From contig CAZJFG010000005.1 of the NCBI GenBank assembly GCA_964545385.1, positions 1 through 47,263 on the forward strand: DNA of 47,263 nt, written 5' to 3'. The position numbers and the translations under genes were made by a program. The notes under the pieces are model-generated. The model searched no databases. It worked only from the letters and a program-made list of their open reading frames with translations, and was not told where the DNA came from. Below are positions 24,805-33,151 of the stretch, in pieces (the first letter of the stretch is position 1; every line of letters starts with the position of its first letter). The DNA is from GCA-002780795 sp964545385 (GTDB taxonomy: Bacteria > Patescibacteriota > Microgenomatia > UBA1406 > GWC2-37-13).

Positions 24805-26664
24805 CTATTCAAATTTTATTTGAGTGATAATTATTCCAAGTTCTCTTAAATCTGCACTAATTTTTTTTTCTGCTGGAATATAAGATTTATCAAGATTTAT
24901 TTTTAAAATGAATTGTTTGTCTTTGGGAATATTTAAACTAATATTTGTGCTTTCATTTTTAAACGTTTCGTTGGTCAACAATGTTTTTTTAATTATTTTA
25001 TCATCAATGAATAAAGTAACCCAAATACTATTTTTGTATATTTTATTGAGTATCTCGTCGGGAATTCTAATTTTCAAATTCATTTTGTTTTTATTCTTAT
25101 TTCTTACTATGAGACGCGAGCTTTTTCCAATCCAGCCGTCTCCATACCAACCTGAAAGTTTTACTAAATCACCCTTATATAATAATTCATTTAAATCCTT
25201 TCTAAATACGCTTAAATGGTACTTTTTCATGATTTTTATCGCCTTCTTCGATTCTTCTCTTGTCCAGAGCAATAAATCAATTGATTGATCGTCTGGAAAA
25301 AGCATCGCTTGTCTTCTCGCCTCATAATAATTACGTTCAGAAAAAGCTCTTCGAACTTGAAAAAAATTTGAAATTAGTTGAATAATCAATATATATCCAA
25401 CAAAAACTAGATAAATTAGATTTTTTTTATTTGAGTAGAAAAATGACGGGGAAATTTTTCTTTTTTGATCAATACTTTTTAAAATATCAAAGTTGATAAT
25501 CCAAAAAATTCCGATTAAATAAAAATAATAATGAAATGTATACCACATATTGGTTGGCCATTCCCAACCACCGCTGACTCTTCCCAATCTAATCGTAAGT
25601 ATTGCACCAACGGTATAACTAATCAAAATTAACGGCCAATAGGTTATCTTATACATTTTCATTTTGATGTATCTGATTATCGACCAAGCTCCCAATAAAA
25701 ACAAAATGCTCCCGTTGATAAAAAGCAATATTCCATTATTTTTCAATCTTTCCATATAGGTATTTTGGTCAAGCACTGTCGAACTCAAACCGGCTAAAAG
25801 AGATTTAAAAGTTTCTATAAAGTTTCCAAAAAACCATATCACTTTATCGCTAAACCCTCCTACTCCTTTGATGTTTGCCAGTGTTAAATAAATATAGAAA
25901 GCAATGATTATCAAAAAATATAAAACGGGAATAACCAGTCTTAAATTTGTTTTTTTGTTTTTATTTACTATTAAGTAAAAAAATAAGCAGGTCAAAAAAC
26001 TAAAAAGAGCACCACCAAAATAAGCACCACTAAAAATAAACACATAAATAGTAGTCAATCCCATTAATATTAAAGTAGTATATTTTTTTTCTTTTCCTAT
26101 GCAAATTTGGTTAAAATAAATCGACAAGATAACAAACATAAGTGTGCCAATAACAAACTGTGTCGTCATAAAATGGCCGACCGGGTGTACCAAGCTAAAT
26201 GTGAAAAAGACTATCGGGAGATAACTAATTTGGATTAATAATTTAAAGCGTTTACTAAATTTCTTCTCAAATAAATTTTTATAATTAATGTAAATAATAA
26301 TGGTATTAAGCAAATAAACCAACATGAAAATGTAAGCCTCAATTTTAAGATTCAATTTAAAAATAATCGCATTGGCAAGATAAATTAAACTATAGCCAAT
26401 CAAACGGTGCTCTCCCCATTGTTGAATAATATCTTTCAAAGTTAAAATATGTCTAAAATATTTGTAAACAATCGGTACCATCATTAATCCGTCCAAAAAA
26501 AAAACGTCCACAAATCGTAGTTCAATGTAAATTATAGTCAGAAGCAGAAAAATAATAATTGACGATATTACAAGCAGATTATTCTTTAAAACATTATTAA
26601 CTTTTTTACTGATGTTAATAAAAAGCTGACTATTTTTCAGTAAATTTATTATTTTTGCTGTCAT
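24805..26664 (-). CDS. Large multi-pass membrane protein with C-terminal soluble domain
   Basis: A 619-residue protein with about eleven hydrophobic segments (30-480) and a beta-rich tail (about 485-619). The first loop has FVDVFFLDGLMMVP with acidic residues and WGEHRLIGYSL, reminiscent of GT-C enzymes, though no family can be named. The tail contains KLSGWYGDGWIGKSSRLIV and ends SADLRELGIIITQIKFE, a pattern seen after membrane glycosyltransferases and likely a carbohydrate-binding-like sandwich. The 5' end overlaps the upstream gene by 35 bases. Last gene of the minus-strand operon that starts at 31013. Confidence 0.65.
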   Translation of the reverse strand: MTAKIINLLKNSQLFINISKKVNNVLKNNLLVISSIIIFLLLTIIYIELRFVDVFFLDGLMMVPIVYKYFRHILTLKDIIQQWGEHRLIGYSLIYLANAIIFKLNLKIEAYIFMLVYLLNTIIIYINYKNLFEKKFSKRFKLLIQISYLPIVFFTFSLVHPVGHFMTTQFVIGTLMFVILSIYFNQICIGKEKKYTTLILMGLTTIYVFIFSGAYFGGALFSFLTCLFFYLIVNKNKKTNLRLVIPVLYFLIIIAFYIYLTLANIKGVGGFSDKVIWFFGNFIETFKSLLAGLSSTVLDQNTYMERLKNNGILLFINGSILFLLGAWSIIRYIKMKMYKITYWPLILISYTVGAILTIRLGRVSGGWEWPTNMWYTFHYYFYLIGIFWIINFDILKSIDQKRKISPSFFYSNKKNLIYLVFVGYILIIQLISNFFQVRRAFSERNYYEARRQAMLFPDDQSIDLLLWTREESKKAIKIMKKYHLSVFRKDLNELLYKGDLVKLSGWYGDGWIGKSSRLIVRNKNKNKMNLKIRIPDEILNKIYKNSIWVTLFIDDKIIKKTLLTNETFKNESTNISLNIPKDKQFILKINLDKSYIPAEKKISADLRELGIIITQIKFE

Positions 26665-28798
26665 AAAATAATATAATGGTTAAATTTTTTTTATCTTTTT
26701 TAATTCTACCGATATTTTTTACCGTTTGAATTTTTAATTTCTTTGTTGGTTTAAATTGATAAAAAAAATGCTTATTCAAGTAAGATATATATTCAAATGT
26801 TTGCTGATCACAGTTTTGACAGACAACATAAACATCATAATTCCAAAATTCATTATTATATTTATTAATTGTATTAGCATAAAGCCTATTTCCCATAATC
26901 AATGGACCAAAACAATAAATATTCCTATAATGGGTTCTGTAAAAAATATTTATTCCAATTGTAATTGTAGCCCATATGAATATTAAGGTAAAAATAATTT
27001 TTTGATAGCGTTTTTTATTCTTTACCTCGCCGTATAAGTAACTGATAAATAATAATAAACCAACAAAAGGAGCGTAAATCCAACGCATCTCAACTCTAAT
27101 CGTAACTGACGCAATAAACAAGAGCGAAACAATAAACAGCAAAAAAACACATGAATTTATTATTATTTTTTTAAATTGCATAAATTTTTTAAGTTTTATA
27201 AAAAACAAGATAAATAAGGATATAAAAACCAAAAACAATATAAAATTAATGTAAATCAAATTTATAATATAAATTGGAGCATCCAAATAATGAATACCTG
27301 ATAAATACGCCGGGCCATCGTTTGCCCCAAACAGGTAGAACCAGCTTGATTTAAAAAAAGTAAAAAATTGAGTTAAATTAAATGTCTCGATTGCGTTTGT
27401 GCCGCCTGTTCCATCAAACATTCTCACTTTGAAGAAATACTTTAATAAAATTAAGTTTATAGCTACCGGCAATATACCAATGACCACAAGTAAAATTTTT
27501 TTTAAATTAATTTTTTTTTCAAATAAAATTAAAATGTACAAAACTCCTAAAACCATGAACCTTTCATGGGAAAAAATTGCAAAAACAAAAAAAACCAAGC
27601 TAAACCAAAAGTATTTTTTTGATTTTGTATTCAAATATTTCCAAAAAAAATATACCATTAATAGTGAAAATAAAAGACTCACTGCTTCCATCAAACCCAA
27701 TAACTGCGTAATAATATAATATGAAAATTCGGAAAATATATAGACTGTGCTCAATACAAAAGAAAGCGCTTTGTTTTTACTAATTTTTAAAATAATTAAA
27801 AATAACGTGATTACAATAAAATAATTGACTGTTAAGTTGATAAATCCCAATAAATGTATTCTGTTTTCAAAAATTTTCAAAATGATGAATAATATACAAT
27901 TCGATACCGGCCTAAATTTATTCGCTGTCGCTGCAAAAATAAAGTCAAAAGGATGATTTTTACTATTTATGTAAGAATCCCACAAATACAGATCATCGCT
28001 AAAAGATAGGGGAATATATCTGTTTACGTTGTTGACCAGAAAATTAATCAAGAATAAACTTATAAAAATTATTATTAATATAAATCTGTCGTGCAGAATT
28101 ATCTTTTTTTTTAAAAAAAAATATTTTTTGTAGAAAATTTGTCCAAAAACCTGAACTCTTCTGACCAAATTAAATTCCAAAACACAATAAAAAATTAAGG
28201 ATAAAATCAGTATATATAAAAAGTCAAGTACTGTTACTTTGTTTATTAGGGAAATAATTTTATTTATAACATAACTTGATATTACATGTTTGTTTGCTTT
28301 TAAATAAGCAAGGGGGAAATGGTATTTTATAAAAAATGGCTTTGTTTTGTCAATCCAAACTCTCGAAATATTATCTCCTTCTATTAATTCAATTTGAAAC
28401 TCTATTGTTTTACCCCCTGAGTCCTTGATTAAAGGAAAACCAAAGGGATAATATTGATCGCTTACCATGCGGTTTACTTTATATCCATTTGAATAATGCC
28501 ACTTTTTTTCGCCAAGTCGACGAACTCTGAAAATTATTTGGCTATCCGTGTTATTTTTTTTATCAATCCTGAAATAAACGGAAATTATTCCAAGTCGATC
28601 ATGATTCGCCTTAAAACGATGTGTAATTTTTTTTGATGAATTTAAAAAAAAATTAAGTTGTTGACTTGCTGATGTTGTTTGTAGAATTACCGACGGTTCA
28701 AAATCTCCATATAAAAAATTTTTATACAGGCCAACGAGAATTAATAAAATAGCAAAAAAAATTATCGAAATTTTTTTATAGCTCTGCTCTTTGATCAC
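26630..28798 (-). CDS. Large GT-C-like membrane protein with N-terminal extracytoplasmic domain
   Basis: A 722-residue protein. After a first helix (9-25), residues 30-165 form a soluble beta-rich domain (KWHYSNGYKVNR, TIEFQIELIEGDNISRVWID). From about 190 there are a dozen hydrophobic helices; SFSDDLYLW with Asp268-Asp269 resembles the catalytic acidic pair in the first external loop of GT-C transferases such as TMTC/PMT. Start overlaps the rfbH stop as ATGA. Polyprenyl-phosphate-sugar-dependent transfer outside the membrane is a reasonable inference, supported by the GtrB-like gene in the same operon. Confidence 0.65.
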   Translation of the reverse strand: MIKEQSYKKISIIFFAILLILVGLYKNFLYGDFEPSVILQTTSASQQLNFFLNSSKKITHRFKANHDRLGIISVYFRIDKKNNTDSQIIFRVRRLGEKKWHYSNGYKVNRMVSDQYYPFGFPLIKDSGGKTIEFQIELIEGDNISRVWIDKTKPFFIKYHFPLAYLKANKHVISSYVINKIISLINKVTVLDFLYILILSLIFYCVLEFNLVRRVQVFGQIFYKKYFFLKKKIILHDRFILIIIFISLFLINFLVNNVNRYIPLSFSDDLYLWDSYINSKNHPFDFIFAATANKFRPVSNCILFIILKIFENRIHLLGFINLTVNYFIVITLFLIILKISKNKALSFVLSTVYIFSEFSYYIITQLLGLMEAVSLLFSLLMVYFFWKYLNTKSKKYFWFSLVFFVFAIFSHERFMVLGVLYILILFEKKINLKKILLVVIGILPVAINLILLKYFFKVRMFDGTGGTNAIETFNLTQFFTFFKSSWFYLFGANDGPAYLSGIHYLDAPIYIINLIYINFILFLVFISLFILFFIKLKKFMQFKKIIINSCVFLLFIVSLLFIASVTIRVEMRWIYAPFVGLLLFISYLYGEVKNKKRYQKIIFTLIFIWATITIGINIFYRTHYRNIYCFGPLIMGNRLYANTINKYNNEFWNYDVYVVCQNCDQQTFEYISYLNKHFFYQFKPTKKLKIQTVKNIGRIKKDKKNLTIILFYDSKNNKFTEK

Positions 28799-30048
28799 AG
28801 ATTATAAATAAATTTTTTTAAAACTTGTTTAGTGTAGTTTATTTGCCTATTGTTAATTCCCGGCCAAACACCAAGCCAAAATGCATTATTCATGATAATA
28901 TCGGCATTAACCATGTCCTTTTTATTATTAAATTTATAGTTCAAATAGGCTGGGTGATGAAGTAGATTACCAGAAAAAACGTTTCTCGTCCCAATTTTAT
29001 TTTTTTCCAGATACTCTGTCAATTCGTTTCGATTAAATGGAGCAGAAGATCGCACAATCAACGGAAAACCAAAATAACTTATCTCTTCATTTTTGTCTTC
29101 TTTCATTAAGATAAAATATTTTTTGTATTTTTTAAAAAAATTATAAAGACTTATGTAATTTTCCTGACGTTTTTTTATAAATTTAGGCAGTTTTTCCAGT
29201 TGGGCTACACCTATAGCTGCCTGAAAATCGGTAAGTTTTAGATTATAGCCAATTTGAGAATAAATATATTTGTGATCATAACCATACGGAAGTTCACCTA
29301 GTTTCCATTTGAAACGCTTTCCACAAGTATTATCTTGACCTGTTCCGCACCAACAGTCGCGACCCCAATCTCGAAATTGGCGAATCGACCGATGGATCAA
29401 TGAGTTATTGGTGATTATAGCTCCACCTTCTCCCATTGTAATTTGGTGAGCAGGATAAAAACTGAAGGTAGCAATATCACCCCAAGTACCAACATATTTA
29501 TTTTTATATTTACTCCCTAAAGCATCACAACAGTCCTCAATTACCCACAGATTATATTTTTTTGCTAATTTCATTACCGTACCCAGATCAAAAGGTTTTC
29601 CTAAGGTATGAGCAACCATAATCAACTTAGTTTTTTTGGTAATCGCTTTTTCTATTTTTGAAGTATTAATATTCAAAGTATCAAGTTCGACATCGACAAA
29701 AACCGGTCGCAAACCATACTGAATGCCGGGATTGACCGTAGTTGGAAAAGCAACCGGCGTTGTAATGAACTCATCTCCTGCCACCAACCGCCGATCACCA
29801 AACGCTTCAGAAGTCAAAGAAGCCAGTGCCAGTAAATTTGCCGAAGACCCCGAGTTTACTAGTGATACGTAATTAATACCTAAATATTTTTTGAAGCCCG
29901 CTTCAAATTTTTTTGCCCATCTTCCTTCGGTCCACCAACCATCACGAGCCGCTTCAATAGCATTTTTTATTTCATGCTGATTAAAAAATTTCCCAGAAAC
30001 TGGAATATAAGTTTTACCTTGAACAAACTTTAAGCATTTAGCTGACAT
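28795..30048 (-). CDS. rfbH: CDP-4-dehydro-6-deoxyglucose 3-dehydrase (E1 / RfbH family)
   Basis: PMP- and iron-sulfur-dependent enzyme removing the C3 hydroxyl of CDP-4-keto-6-deoxyglucose, the committed step to 3,6-dideoxyhexoses. The 417-residue protein has the aminotransferase fold, but the Schiff-base Lys is replaced by His201 in SFYPAHQITMGEGGA, the hallmark of E1/ColD-type dehydrases. Cysteines C174, C232, C234 and C242 reproduce the E1 [2Fe-2S] spacing C-x57-C-x1-C-x7-C exactly. The N-terminal WWTEGRWAKKFE and SGSSANL are conserved. The ATG overlaps the stop of the GtrB-like gene (TAATG). No separate E3 reductase gene is in the window. Confidence 0.95.
   Translation of the reverse strand: MSAKCLKFVQGKTYIPVSGKFFNQHEIKNAIEAARDGWWTEGRWAKKFEAGFKKYLGINYVSLVNSGSSANLLALASLTSEAFGDRRLVAGDEFITTPVAFPTTVNPGIQYGLRPVFVDVELDTLNINTSKIEKAITKKTKLIMVAHTLGKPFDLGTVMKLAKKYNLWVIEDCCDALGSKYKNKYVGTWGDIATFSFYPAHQITMGEGGAIITNNSLIHRSIRQFRDWGRDCWCGTGQDNTCGKRFKWKLGELPYGYDHKYIYSQIGYNLKLTDFQAAIGVAQLEKLPKFIKKRQENYISLYNFFKKYKKYFILMKEDKNEEISYFGFPLIVRSSAPFNRNELTEYLEKNKIGTRNVFSGNLLHHPAYLNYKFNNKKDMVNADIIMNNAFWLGVWPGINNRQINYTKQVLKKFIYNL
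29778..29805 (-). repeat. 7-bp-period tract inside rfbH (possibly coincidental)
   Basis: Plus-strand CTGCCAC, CAACCGC, CGATCAC and CAAACGC are in 7-bp register. The encoded peptide (GDRRLVAGDE) is conserved in the RfbH family, so this tract may look like the repeat by chance. Confidence 0.25.
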
Positions 30049-31013
30049 TAAGATTTTTTATCTTTTATTTTTAAATTAACTGTCTCATCAACAATATAAA
30101 CTGGTCGATTTTTTGTTTCCTCAACAATCACTTGAATGTATTTCCCAATAATACTTATTGCTAATAATTGGATTCCTCCAAAAAAAATAATCAAGACTAT
30201 AATTGTGACTGCTCCTTTAATTGGATTTCCAAATAAAAAGAAAAAAATTAAATAACCTAATAGAAATAGAAAAGAAAAAAATACTAAAATAAATCCTAAA
30301 TAAACCATCGTGTCTAAAAAAAGATAAGAAAAGCCAAAAATTCCACGTTCAGAATGATGAATATAGTCAAATATATTATATGAACTTTTTCCTCTTTGTC
30401 TTCTTGTTCTTTGATATTTTATATATACCGTTTTAAAACCTACCCAAGATCTAAGACCTCTGAAAAATCGATATTTTTCTGGAAGATTTTTAATTGCGTT
30501 CATCACTTTTTTATCAATTAAACTAAAACTTCCAGCATTAACCGGAACATCAATATAAGATATTTTTTTTAAAAAATGATAAAACATTTTCCTAAAAATA
30601 GTCATAAAAAAAACGTCTTCGATTTTTTCTCTCATACCAACAACAATATCATTACCTTTTTCCCATTCTTGTATTAATTTAGAAATTAATTCTGGGGGGT
30701 CTTGAAGATCGGCTTCAAAATAAACAAAAGCGTCCCCTGTAGATTTATCCAAAGCGGCTTGCCCCGATGCTTCTGGTCCAAAGTTTCTTGATAAAAATAT
30801 TCCTATTACTCGTTTATCTTTTTTTGATAATTCTTTAATTTTTCTTTTAGTATCATCAGAACTACCATTGTAAACGTAAATAAACTCAAAATTGTATTTT
30901 TTATAGGAGGTAGAAATTTTTTTTAAAGCGAGATAAACAGGGATAATATTTAAGCTTTCGTTAAAACATGGAATTCCTATTGAAATTATCTTCTTGTCGG
31001 GTATATCCAACAT
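30048..31013 (-). CDS. GtrB-like polyprenyl-phosphate glycosyltransferase
   Basis: A 321-residue family 2 enzyme with a GT-A domain and two C-terminal membrane helices (about 232-290), the architecture of bactoprenol glucosyltransferases. VYNGSSDDT (47-55) stands where DDGSSDDT is usual; LSRNFGPEASGQAALD and YFEADLQDPPELI (98-110) are clear family motifs. Such enzymes load undecaprenyl phosphate for GT-C transferases, and two GT-C-like proteins lie in the same operon. First gene of the minus-strand operon, with overlapping TATAAT hexamers 16-21 bases upstream. Confidence 0.92.
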   Translation of the reverse strand: MLDIPDKKIISIGIPCFNESLNIIPVYLALKKISTSYKKYNFEFIYVYNGSSDDTKRKIKELSKKDKRVIGIFLSRNFGPEASGQAALDKSTGDAFVYFEADLQDPPELISKLIQEWEKGNDIVVGMREKIEDVFFMTIFRKMFYHFLKKISYIDVPVNAGSFSLIDKKVMNAIKNLPEKYRFFRGLRSWVGFKTVYIKYQRTRRQRGKSSYNIFDYIHHSERGIFGFSYLFLDTMVYLGFILVFFSFLFLLGYLIFFFLFGNPIKGAVTIIVLIIFFGGIQLLAISIIGKYIQVIVEETKNRPVYIVDETVNLKIKDKKS

Positions 31014-31029
31014 AGTAAAGTTGTAATTT

Positions 31030-31058
31030 ATTATATTATATGCTATTTTATTTAGAAT
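31030..31058. promoter_or_regulatory. Divergent promoter region between GtrB-like and aminotransferase genes
   Basis: Minus-strand TATAAT occurs twice in overlap (31030-31035 and 31035-31040), 16 or 21 bases from the GtrB-like ATG. On the plus strand TAGAAT (31053-31058) is 3 bases from ATG 31062; TATATT further upstream is an alternative. The 48-base gap holds both promoters. Confidence 0.45.
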
Positions 31059-31061
31059 AGA

Positions 31062-32240
31062 ATGGTTAATTTTTCAGCCGCTAAAAGGATAAATATACTA
31101 AAAGCCGAAGGCGCTTACTCAGTTTTGTCAAAAGCAACTAACTTAGAATTAAAAGGGAAAAAAATTATTCATTTTGAGATAGGTCAACCAGATTTCCCAA
31201 CTCCAAAAAATATTAGCAATGCAGCTATACAAGCGATTAAAAAAGGTCGGACAAAATATAATCCGCCTTTGGGAATTTTAGAACTGCGAAAAAAAATTGC
31301 TCAAGAAATTAATAAAACAAAGGGCACAAAGATTACAGAAAAACAAATTGCAATTACACCGAGCGGTAAAACAGCGATATTTGCGGCCATGGCGGCCGTT
31401 TTGGAAAAAGGCGATGAAGTAATTTATCCTGACCCTGGTTTTCCAACTTATGAGGCTTTAACTGAATATTTTGACTGCATTAAAAAACCGATACCACTTG
31501 TCGAAGAAACTCAATTTAGTTTTGATATGAAAATACTTAAAAAAAATTTCTCGAAAAGAACAAAGCTTATCATTATTAATTCTCCTAGTAACCCAACTGG
31601 GGGAATTATACCCTTGTCGGATTTAAAGGAAATAGCCCAACTTATTAAAAATACCAACTGTTGGGTTATTACCGATGAAATATATTCAAAAATAATATAC
31701 GAGGGTCGTTTATATCCAAGCTTTTATAGTTTAAAAGATATTCAGAACCAAACAATCCTTGTTGATGGGTTTTCAAAAAGATATTCGATGACAGGATGGA
31801 GAATTGGATATCTTGCTGCACCTGAAAACATTATAAAAAAAATGGATTATTTTTTAACACACATTGTTGGTTGTACGGCTACTTTTACCCAATATGCTGT
31901 ACTTGAGGCCTTAAAAGGTCCACAAAGCTCTGTTGAAAAAATGGTAAGAGAATTCGAAAAAAGAAGAAATTTTATTGTTTCTGAATTGAATAAAATTCCT
32001 GGTGTTAAATGTCAAAAGCCTCAAGGAGCTTTCTATGTTTTCCCCAACATAAAATCATTCAGAAAGACTTCAAAGTGGTTAGCTAATTATTTACTTGAGA
32101 AGGCGGGAATCGCTCTTCTCGATGGCACATCTTTTGGTAAATATGGTGAGGGCTACCTACGTATTTCTTATGCAACCTCTTTAAAAAATATTAAACGTGG
32201 TTTGTCTAAAATAAAAATTGCCCTTAAAGAATTTCAATGA
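31062..32240 (+). CDS. Class I/II PLP-dependent aminotransferase
   Basis: A 392-residue fold-type I aminotransferase near the aspartate aminotransferase family. Visible are FEIGQPDFPTP, NSPSNPTGG (Asn177), TDEIYSK (Asp205), and the PLP lysine Lys239 in DGFSKRYSMTGWRIGY, with a carboxylate-binding Arg in EGYLRISYA. It heads a three-gene plus-strand operon with an SDR enzyme and a thiamine-diphosphate enzyme. It may supply a 2-oxo acid such as pyruvate for the latter, or aminate a metabolite; specificity cannot be read from sequence. Confidence 0.9.
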   Translation: MVNFSAAKRINILKAEGAYSVLSKATNLELKGKKIIHFEIGQPDFPTPKNISNAAIQAIKKGRTKYNPPLGILELRKKIAQEINKTKGTKITEKQIAITPSGKTAIFAAMAAVLEKGDEVIYPDPGFPTYEALTEYFDCIKKPIPLVEETQFSFDMKILKKNFSKRTKLIIINSPSNPTGGIIPLSDLKEIAQLIKNTNCWVITDEIYSKIIYEGRLYPSFYSLKDIQNQTILVDGFSKRYSMTGWRIGYLAAPENIIKKMDYFLTHIVGCTATFTQYAVLEALKGPQSSVEKMVREFEKRRNFIVSELNKIPGVKCQKPQGAFYVFPNIKSFRKTSKWLANYLLEKAGIALLDGTSFGKYGEGYLRISYATSLKNIKRGLSKIKIALKEFQ

Positions 32241-33148
32241 AAAAAATATTAATTACAGGAGCTTCAGGTTTTATCGGTAAAAATCTTAAAGAATATTTCT
32301 CTACATCATATAAAATTTATTCACCCTCACATCAAGAATTGGATTTGCTTGATACTGAAAAAGTTAAAAAATATATCTTAAAAAATAAAATTATATCAGT
32401 AATTCATTGTGCTAATATTGGTGGCTCCAGAATCGATTTAGACAAAAAAAATATTATTTATACTAACCTAAAAATGTTTTTTAATATTATAAACAATGAA
32501 AAATTTTTGGAGAGAATCATTTATTTCGGTAGCGGCGCCGAATATGATAAAACTAAACCAATAATTAAAGTAAAAGAGGAGAATTTCGGAGTAAAAATAC
32601 CTATCGACAATTATGGGTTCTATAAATATATCTGTTCCAAACATTTAGAAGCTTTAAATAGTAAAAAAATAATTTCTTTAAGATTATTTGGAATTTATGG
32701 TAAATATGAAAACTATTTGGTTAGATTTATTTCAAACAGTATTTTAAGAAATATTTTTCATCAATCTATTATCATTAATCAAAACGTTTATTTTGATTAC
32801 TTATATATTGACGATCTTGTTTATATTGTTAATTATTTTCTCATAAATAAAAGTAGATATAGCATATATAATGTTTCCAGTGGTAAAAAAATTAATTTAA
32901 TTACCATTGCTAAAATAATTAATTCAATTAGTAATTATCAATCAAAAATTATTGTCAAAAATAAAGGATTAAATAATGAATATACTGCTTCAAACAAAAG
33001 ATTACTAAATGAGTTAAAAAAATTTAAATTTACAACTGTTAGAGAAGGGGTTAAAAAATTGTTTGATTGGTATATTAGCAATATGAATAATATAAATAAA
33101 AATAGTATTATTAATGATAAGTATGCCAAATTAATTAAACACAAATAA
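32237..33148 (+). CDS. NAD(P)-dependent SDR epimerase/reductase, YerF candidate
   Basis: A 303-residue extended SDR. The nucleotide-binding GASGFIGKN (8-16), FGSGAEYDK for the catalytic Ser/Thr region, and YGFYKYICSK giving the YxxxK pair are all present; the C-terminus is rich in Asn and Lys. Overlaps the aminotransferase stop by ATGA. In known yersiniose loci an SDR (YerF) follows the ThDP enzyme and reduces the branch ketone. The proximity here suggests the same, but it could also be a C4 or C5 epimerase. Among the most AT-rich genes in the window. Confidence 0.75.
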   Translation: MKKILITGASGFIGKNLKEYFSTSYKIYSPSHQELDLLDTEKVKKYILKNKIISVIHCANIGGSRIDLDKKNIIYTNLKMFFNIINNEKFLERIIYFGSGAEYDKTKPIIKVKEENFGVKIPIDNYGFYKYICSKHLEALNSKKIISLRLFGIYGKYENYLVRFISNSILRNIFHQSIIINQNVYFDYLYIDDLVYIVNYFLINKSRYSIYNVSSGKKINLITIAKIINSISNYQSKIIVKNKGLNNEYTASNKRLLNELKKFKFTTVREGVKKLFDWYISNMNNINKNSIINDKYAKLIKHK

Positions 33149-33151
33149 TTT

